Shown: in pieces, positions 5,816 through 5,852 of the stretch | How the letters are laid out: every line of letters begins with the position of its first letter | Numbering within the stretch: the stretch's first letter is position 1 | From: Methylomonas sp. | GTDB lineage: Bacteria; Pseudomonadota; Gammaproteobacteria; Methylococcales; Methylomonadaceae | Length of the DNA stretch: 5,852 nucleotides | Assembly (NCBI GenBank): GCA_026989715.1 | Contig: JALSIU010000043.1 | Span: 1 to 5,852, forward strand | Direction: 5' to 3' | Notes under the pieces: generated by a model | The model's database searches: none | Told to the model about the DNA's origin: nothing | The model's input: only the letters and a program-made list of their open reading frames with translations | Translations under genes and position numbers: made by a program

Positions 5816-5852
5816 AATATGCCATATTGTTAGAGTGAGTAGGGGTGTAGAG

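Noticed and set aside
1..5852. CRISPR array, tRNA/rRNA, insertion sequence or phage element
   Set aside because: No regularly spaced repeats, RNA-gene signatures, transposase motifs or terminal inverted repeats were seen on either strand.

Overview
The window looks like part of the chromosome of a sterol-making bacterium, most likely an aerobic gammaproteobacterial methanotroph (Methylococcales). The main argument is a cytochrome P450 of the CYP51 (sterol 14-alpha-demethylase) type fused to a C-terminal ferredoxin, an arrangement known from Methylococcus capsulatus. It sits beside a Rieske oxygenase and an extended short-chain dehydrogenase that resemble the bacterial sterol C-4 demethylation pair SdmA/SdmB. 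The DNA is AT-rich by eye, so a lower-GC relative of M. capsulatus is more likely than M. capsulatus itself. The taxonomic placement is inference.

Layout. Positions 1-4305 hold four genes on the minus strand, read right to left: the CYP51-ferredoxin fusion (4305-2680), an NTF2/SnoaL-like protein (2669-2067), a Rieske non-heme iron oxygenase (2017-827) and an NAD(P)-dependent extended SDR (683 to beyond position 1, C-terminus missing). The first three are close together (10 bp and 49 bp gaps) and look like one operon. The SDR follows after a 143 bp gap that contains a 9-bp hairpin, so it may be partly uncoupled. A divergent 238 bp intergenic region (4306-4543) has promoter-like boxes in both directions and a palindrome. 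Rightward from it runs a membrane-anchored aspartyl/asparaginyl beta-hydroxylase (LpxO-like) gene, 4544-5371. A strong Rho-independent terminator lies at 5515-5557. A small minus-strand ORF with a good Shine-Dalgarno sequence (5581-5766) closes the window.

How the genes fit together. In sterol maturation, the CYP51 removes the 14-alpha methyl of lanosterol-type precursors, with the fused 3Fe-4S-type ferredoxin as a built-in electron donor. The Rieske oxygenase would oxidise a C-4 methyl stepwise towards a carboxylate. The SDR would oxidise the 3-beta-hydroxyl so that the C-4 carboxyl is lost, and/or act on the resulting 3-ketone. The NTF2-like protein has no established role. Its fold family includes ketosteroid isomerase, and its place inside the operon makes it the most interesting unknown here. 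No reductase for the ferredoxin or the Rieske protein, and no squalene epoxidase or cyclase, is encoded in the window.
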